A stretch of DNA of 33,083 nucleotides from Saprospiraceae bacterium (lineage in GTDB: Bacteria; Bacteroidota; Bacteroidia; Chitinophagales; Saprospiraceae). The stretch spans positions 1-33,083 of the forward strand of contig JAEUUU010000082.1 of the NCBI GenBank assembly GCA_016787345.1, written 5' to 3'. Within the stretch, counting starts at the first letter, position 1, and every line of letters starts with the position of its first letter. Position numbers and translations under genes: made by a program. Shown here one piece after another: positions 32,963-33,083 of the stretch. A model generated the notes under the pieces. That model made no database searches, was not told the DNA's origin, and saw nothing but the letters and a program-made list of their open reading frames with translations.

Positions 32963-33083
32963 TCAGGGCAGCAGCACCTGGTCGATCACGTGGATCACGC
33001 CGTTGCGGGCGAGGATGTCGGTAGCGACGATGTTGGAACCCATTGCATTGCCGGTGCCTTTTACTTTCGGGCCGCCGGCGAGC
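32963..33083 (-). CDS. FAS1 (fasciclin) domain protein, C-terminal fragment (partial)
   Basis: Only the last 39 residues and the TGA (32963-32965) are in the window; the gene continues beyond the right edge. They read GTGNAMGSNIVATD, then ILARNGVIHVIDQVLLP, which is the H2-box-like end of a fasciclin domain (typical form NGVIHVIDKVLLP). FAS1 proteins are extracellular or surface adhesion proteins. A strong hairpin with a T-run lies 30 bp after the stop on this strand. Confidence 0.85.
   Translation of the reverse strand, partial: LAGGPKVKGTGNAMGSNIVATDILARNGVIHVIDQVLLP

Noticed and set aside
1-33083. Mobile element, prophage, toxin-antitoxin or defence island
   Set aside because: No transposase, integrase, phage, restriction, Cas or small toxin-antitoxin pair found in any frame, and no composition shift at gene borders.

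Overview
The window reads as a chromosomal segment of a Bacteroidota bacterium, most likely Saprospiria-like (Lewinella/Haliscomenobacter type). The signs are a SusC/SusD pair, two secreted proteins with type IX secretion (T9SS) type-B C-terminal domains, a secreted sortilin-like Asp-box protein, an FG-GAP/ASPIC lipoprotein, a DUF2911 protein, and several promoters matching the Bacteroidota -7 element TAnnTTTG. Lineage is inferred from gene content, not from a marker gene. I see no rRNA, tRNA, CRISPR array, insertion sequence, integrase or phage gene, and base composition looks even throughout.

Layout. 1-2112 (-): ClpC-type AAA+ unfoldase, cut by the left edge. 2484-2861 (+): STAS-domain protein, convergent with phosphoenolpyruvate carboxylase (2871-5459, -). 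5546-6274 (+): aminoacyl-tRNA-protein transferase of the Ate/Bpt type, ending at a bidirectional terminator. 6364-7098 (-): lipoprotein of unknown function, behind a large sortilin-like protein (7143-10028, -). 10098-11020 (-): GNAT acetyltransferase and a small membrane protein. 11109-12752 (-): methylcrotonyl-CoA-carboxylase-type carboxyltransferase subunit. 12948-14901 (-): agmatine deiminase and N-carbamoylputrescine amidase, a two-step route from agmatine to putrescine.

15280-19956 (+) is a susC-susD outer-membrane uptake pair closed by a strong terminator, followed by a 1143-residue FG-GAP/ASPIC lipoprotein (20075-23506) and a DUF2911-TPR protein (23638-24744). 24752-25324 (-) is the tRNA t6A enzyme TsaC/Sua5. 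25505-30006 holds two paralogous T9SS cargo proteins that converge with 5 bp between their stop codons. An SGNH hydrolase lipoprotein (+) overlaps the 3' end of a Nudix hydrolase (-). A dicarboxylate/amino acid:cation symporter follows (31420-32877, +). The right edge cuts a FAS1 (fasciclin) protein (-).

How it fits together: about half of the window is cell-envelope or secreted machinery (SusCD, FG-GAP lipoprotein, T9SS cargo, sortilin-like protein, SGNH lipoprotein, FAS1 protein). The rest is housekeeping: protein quality control, anaplerosis, polyamines, acyl-CoA metabolism, tRNA modification and amino acid transport. I did not find a clearly new multi-gene system. The points most worth a second look are the paralogous T9SS pair with its shared Cys-rich N-terminal module, the substituted catalytic loop of the PEP carboxylase, the short N-terminus of the Ate-like transferase, the lysine-rich insert in the sortilin-like protein, and the SusCD/FG-GAP arrangement without any degradative enzyme.
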